This document shows, piece by piece, positions 12,003-13,423 of a DNA stretch of 13,423 bases. The translations under genes and the position numbers were made by a program. Every line of letters starts with the position of its first letter. The stretch's first letter is position 1. Below the pieces are notes generated by a model. It was given only the letters and a program-made list of their open reading frames with translations, did not search any database and was not told where the DNA came from. The DNA comes from Sulfurospirillum sp964441765 (lineage in GTDB: Bacteria; Campylobacterota; Campylobacteria; Campylobacterales; Sulfurospirillaceae), in the NCBI GenBank assembly GCA_964441765.1, contig CAYTVI010000056.1:1-13423 (forward strand). The letters are read 5' to 3'.

Positions 12003-12701
12003 TTACTCTGCTTGCATTTCAATGACTAAAAGATGAGCTTCTTCTAACGCTTCAAATTCTAAAGATTCACCAACCACTTCTGCCGCGTCACCTTGGCGTA
12101 AATGTTGCGCATTTAAACGCACTTCACCTTTCATCACTTTCACATAGGCTTGTCTGCCCTCACTTAGGACTAACGTACTCTTAAAGTTCTTATCGTGAAT
12201 ACTCGCATACACATTGGCGTCTTGGTAAAAGTGAATCAATGCATCGGTTTTTTCAGAACCAAAAAGATGTTGCCATAGGTTCTGACGTTTTTTTGCATCA
12301 TAAGCGTAAGAGCCATACTGAGGTGTTACTCCTTTGGCTGAGGGCATAATCCATGTTTGTATCAGATGCACAGGCGCGTCACTCTCATTTTTTTCAGAAT
12401 GAAAAATCCCACTACCCGCACTTAAATACTGAATATCGCCTGCATACAATCTCTCTTCATTTCCAAGACTGTCTTTATGTGTCAATTCACCCTCTATCAC
12501 ATAGGTAAAAATTTCCATATCACGATGAGGGTGCATCTCAAAACCGCTGTGTGGCGCAATGACGTCATCATTCATGACACGAAGAGCGCCATAGTGCATA
12601 TTTTTAGGATTGTAATAATCAGCAAAAGAAAAGTGGAAACGACTTTCTAACCAACTGTGTTGGCTTACATGTAATGATTCATACGCTATTTTTTTTGTCA
12701 T
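12003..12701 (-). CDS. Pirin-family bicupin protein (YhhW-like)
   Basis: This 232-aa cytoplasmic bicupin closely matches E. coli YhhW in length and layout. The N-terminal cupin carries the metal ligands His57 and His59 (in FEMHPHRDMEIFTYVIEG) and His101 and Glu103 (in GSGIFHSE), at the same numbers as YhhW, which has quercetin 2,3-dioxygenase activity in vitro. The C-terminal cupin (about 130-230) has lost metal ligands, as is usual. The physiological substrate in bacteria is unknown; a redox or stress sensing role has been proposed for pirins. The AAAAGGAT ribosome site lies at the base of a perfect 16-bp-arm inverted repeat. YceI lies upstream on the same strand, but a terminator separates the two. 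A TTACATGTAA copy (12665-12674) encodes L-H-V near residue 11. Confidence 0.93.
   Translation of the reverse strand: MTKKIAYESLHVSQHSWLESRFHFSFADYYNPKNMHYGALRVMNDDVIAPHSGFEMHPHRDMEIFTYVIEGELTHKDSLGNEERLYAGDIQYLSAGSGIFHSEKNESDAPVHLIQTWIMPSAKGVTPQYGSYAYDAKKRQNLWQHLFGSEKTDALIHFYQDANVYASIHDKNFKSTLVLSEGRQAYVKVMKGEVRLNAQHLRQGDAAEVVGESLEFEALEEAHLLVIEMQAE
12665..12674. repeat. TTACATGTAA palindrome, copy 10 (inside the pirin gene)
   Basis: Exact copy near the 5' end of the pirin coding region, read as Leu-His-Val plus one base. Confidence 0.9.
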
Positions 12702-12710
12702 GGTCTATCC

Positions 12711-12754
12711 TTTTTTCACAAAACTTATACACTTTTAAAAGTTTTGTGAAAAAA
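12711..12754. repeat. Perfect 16-bp-arm inverted repeat before the pirin gene
   Basis: TTTTTTCACAAAACTT (12711-12726) and AAGTTTTGTGAAAAAA (12739-12754) flank a 12-bp loop. In minus-strand RNA the 3' arm runs into the pirin ribosome site (AAAAAAGGAT). A weak -10 candidate (TATAAG, 12729-12724) lies inside it. It could be an operator, an RNA hairpin controlling pirin translation, or a second terminator stem for yceI. Confidence 0.6.
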
Positions 12755-12781
12755 GTCCAAAAGAAGAATCTCTCCTTTTGG
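12749..12781 (-). terminator. Rho-independent terminator after yceI
   Basis: On the minus strand CCAAAAGGAGA pairs with TCTTCTTTTGG (12781-12757; 11 bp with one G-U pair, 3-nt loop), followed by AC and six T (12754-12749). On the plus strand the stem is followed by CTTTTTT, so it may work both ways. Confidence 0.85.
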
Positions 12782-12793
12782 CTTTTTTATCGC

Positions 12794-13360
12794 TTACTTT
12801 TGTAAAACACCCTCAAGGGCTACATCAATTTTCACACTTTCTCCCACAACAACACCACCAGCTTCAAGAGCTTTGTTCCATGTGATACCAAAATCAGAAC
12901 GGTTGATGCTACCGCTCAAACCAACACCCACACGTTGTTTTCCCCAAGGATCTTTGACAACACCACCATTATCATAGGCTAATACTACAGGCTTTGTTAC
13001 ACCATGAAGGGTTAATTTACCGTATGCTTTATCCCCTTTAACTTCATCTAAAACAAAAGTAATCGTAGGGTATTTTGCAACATCAAAAAGATCTGCTGAA
13101 CGTAAATGATCATCTCTGTCTTTAATACCTGTGTCAATAGAAGCCGCTGCAATTTCACCTTTAAGTGCTTTGAGCTGTTTGTTGGCTTCGTCGTATTCAA
13201 AACTACCAAAGAAGGTTGCAAAATTGCCTTTTACGGTTGAAATCATCATGTGTTTGACACTAAAATCAGCACTTGAATGTGCAGGATCTACGGCATATGT
13301 GCCACCAAAAAGTGTTGATGCTGCTATCAAAGATGATGCAACGAGTGTTTTAATTTTCAT
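12794..13360 (-). CDS. YceI-family periplasmic lipid-binding protein
   Basis: This 188-aa protein has a signal peptide (1-23, MKIKTLVASSLIAASTLFGG then TYA) and one YceI lipocalin-like barrel. Family features are VDPAHSSADFSVKHMMISTVKG right after the cleavage site, DDHLRSADLFDVAKYPTITF in the middle, GKLTLHGVTKPV, and the closing SINRSDFGITWN. YceI proteins bind isoprenoids or amphiphilic molecules in a long pocket; the H. pylori and Campylobacter homologues are secreted or periplasmic and linked to acid or surface colonisation traits. The function here is not more specific. AAAAAGGA, about 6 nt before the ATG, supports the start. A 14-bp perfect palindrome (13373-13386) lies directly upstream of the ribosome site. 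A strong terminator follows, so it is probably monocistronic, though the upstream neighbour is outside the window. Confidence 0.94.
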   Translation of the reverse strand: MKIKTLVASSLIAASTLFGGTYAVDPAHSSADFSVKHMMISTVKGNFATFFGSFEYDEANKQLKALKGEIAAASIDTGIKDRDDHLRSADLFDVAKYPTITFVLDEVKGDKAYGKLTLHGVTKPVVLAYDNGGVVKDPWGKQRVGVGLSGSINRSDFGITWNKALEAGGVVVGESVKIDVALEGVLQK

Positions 13361-13372
13361 TGTGTTTCCTTT

Positions 13373-13386
13373 TTACTAATTAGTAA
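13373..13386. promoter_or_regulatory. 14-bp palindrome TTACTAATTAGTAA upstream of yceI, candidate operator
   Basis: A perfect palindrome ending 12 bp before the yceI ATG, adjoining the AAGGA ribosome site. TACT/AGTA half-sites are seen at operators of HxlR/MarR-type redox regulators such as B. subtilis YodB, so a repressor site is plausible. No clear -10 was identified further upstream in the remaining 37 bp. Confidence 0.45.
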
Positions 13387-13423
13387 TTTTTAGGCATTAA
13401 ACTCTGCCTTTTAAGGCAAGCTT

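Noticed and set aside
39..12674. TTACATGTAA as the operator of the Crp/Fnr regulator in this window
   Set aside because: Crp/Fnr sites have two half-sites separated by 4-6 bp; this is a gapless 10-mer, and four of ten copies lie inside unrelated genes. The TGTAAC-N4-GTTACA site fits that regulator better.
12794..13379. 82-aa plus-strand frame opposite the yceI signal peptide region (13131-13379)
   Set aside because: Antisense to yceI with low-complexity composition; no independent support.
1..13423. CRISPR arrays, tRNA/rRNA genes, insertion sequences or prophage remnants
   Set aside because: No spaced direct repeats, cloverleaf-type sequences, transposase-like frames or terminal inverted repeats were seen; gene order and composition look uniform.

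Overview
The window reads as ordinary chromosome of a Campylobacterota (epsilonproteobacterial) organism, most likely Sulfurospirillum or a close relative. This is inferred from the protein set (HP0495/DUF493 family, short LeuC, PldA with a Campylobacter-like N-terminus, an orphan tandem NosL protein, YceI, MoaC/MobA), from the moderately AT-rich dense coding, and from promoters that are mostly an extended -10 (TGnTAtAAT, often after a run of T) with no good -35. There is no sign of a phage, insertion sequence, integron, CRISPR array, tRNA or rRNA.

Layout. 1-1176 (minus): an operon of GNAT acetyltransferase, ogt and glycerate kinase (cut by the window edge). 1250-1651 (plus): a gamma-glutamylcyclotransferase-like protein, convergent with a 53-aa Cys-rich small protein (1635-1796, minus). 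1942-2846 (plus): a Crp/Fnr-type regulator followed by a two-helix DUF2892 membrane protein with a Cys-rich tail; a perfect TGTAAC-N4-GTTACA operator sits between them at a class II activation position. 2947-5957 (plus): leuC, mobA and a degenerate GGDEF-EAL protein as one tight operon. 5959-7095 (minus): a tandem NosL protein. 7208-7495 (plus): a Dabb-domain protein. 7467-8372 (minus): a YddG-like EamA exporter. 8429-9481 (plus): outer-membrane phospholipase A. 9523-9795 (minus): an RRM RNA-binding protein with a structured leader. 10014-11956 (plus): moaC, a DUF493 protein and a long helical protein of unknown function. 12003-13360 (minus): a pirin and a periplasmic YceI protein.

How the genes fit together. 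Most of the window is housekeeping and stress metabolism: molybdenum cofactor synthesis (mobA, moaC, needed by the molybdoenzyme-rich respiration of this group), leucine synthesis, DNA alkylation repair, glutathione-type peptide turnover, and envelope functions (PldA, YceI, NosL-like).

The most striking signal is not a gene. The 10-bp palindrome TTACATGTAA occurs ten times exactly, plus one single-mismatch copy, in 13.4 kb, where I estimate about 0.03 by chance. Six copies lie in the roughly 8% of the window that is non-coding. Two are arranged as a 13-bp-stem inverted repeat between convergent genes, and three lie in 5' leaders. This resembles a DNA-uptake-type or highly iterated palindrome system. 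Secondary leads are the self-contained regulator/operator/membrane-protein module, three UAGGG motifs and two mutually exclusive helices in the RRM-gene leader, and a haem-less cytochrome remnant between the two NosL domains.
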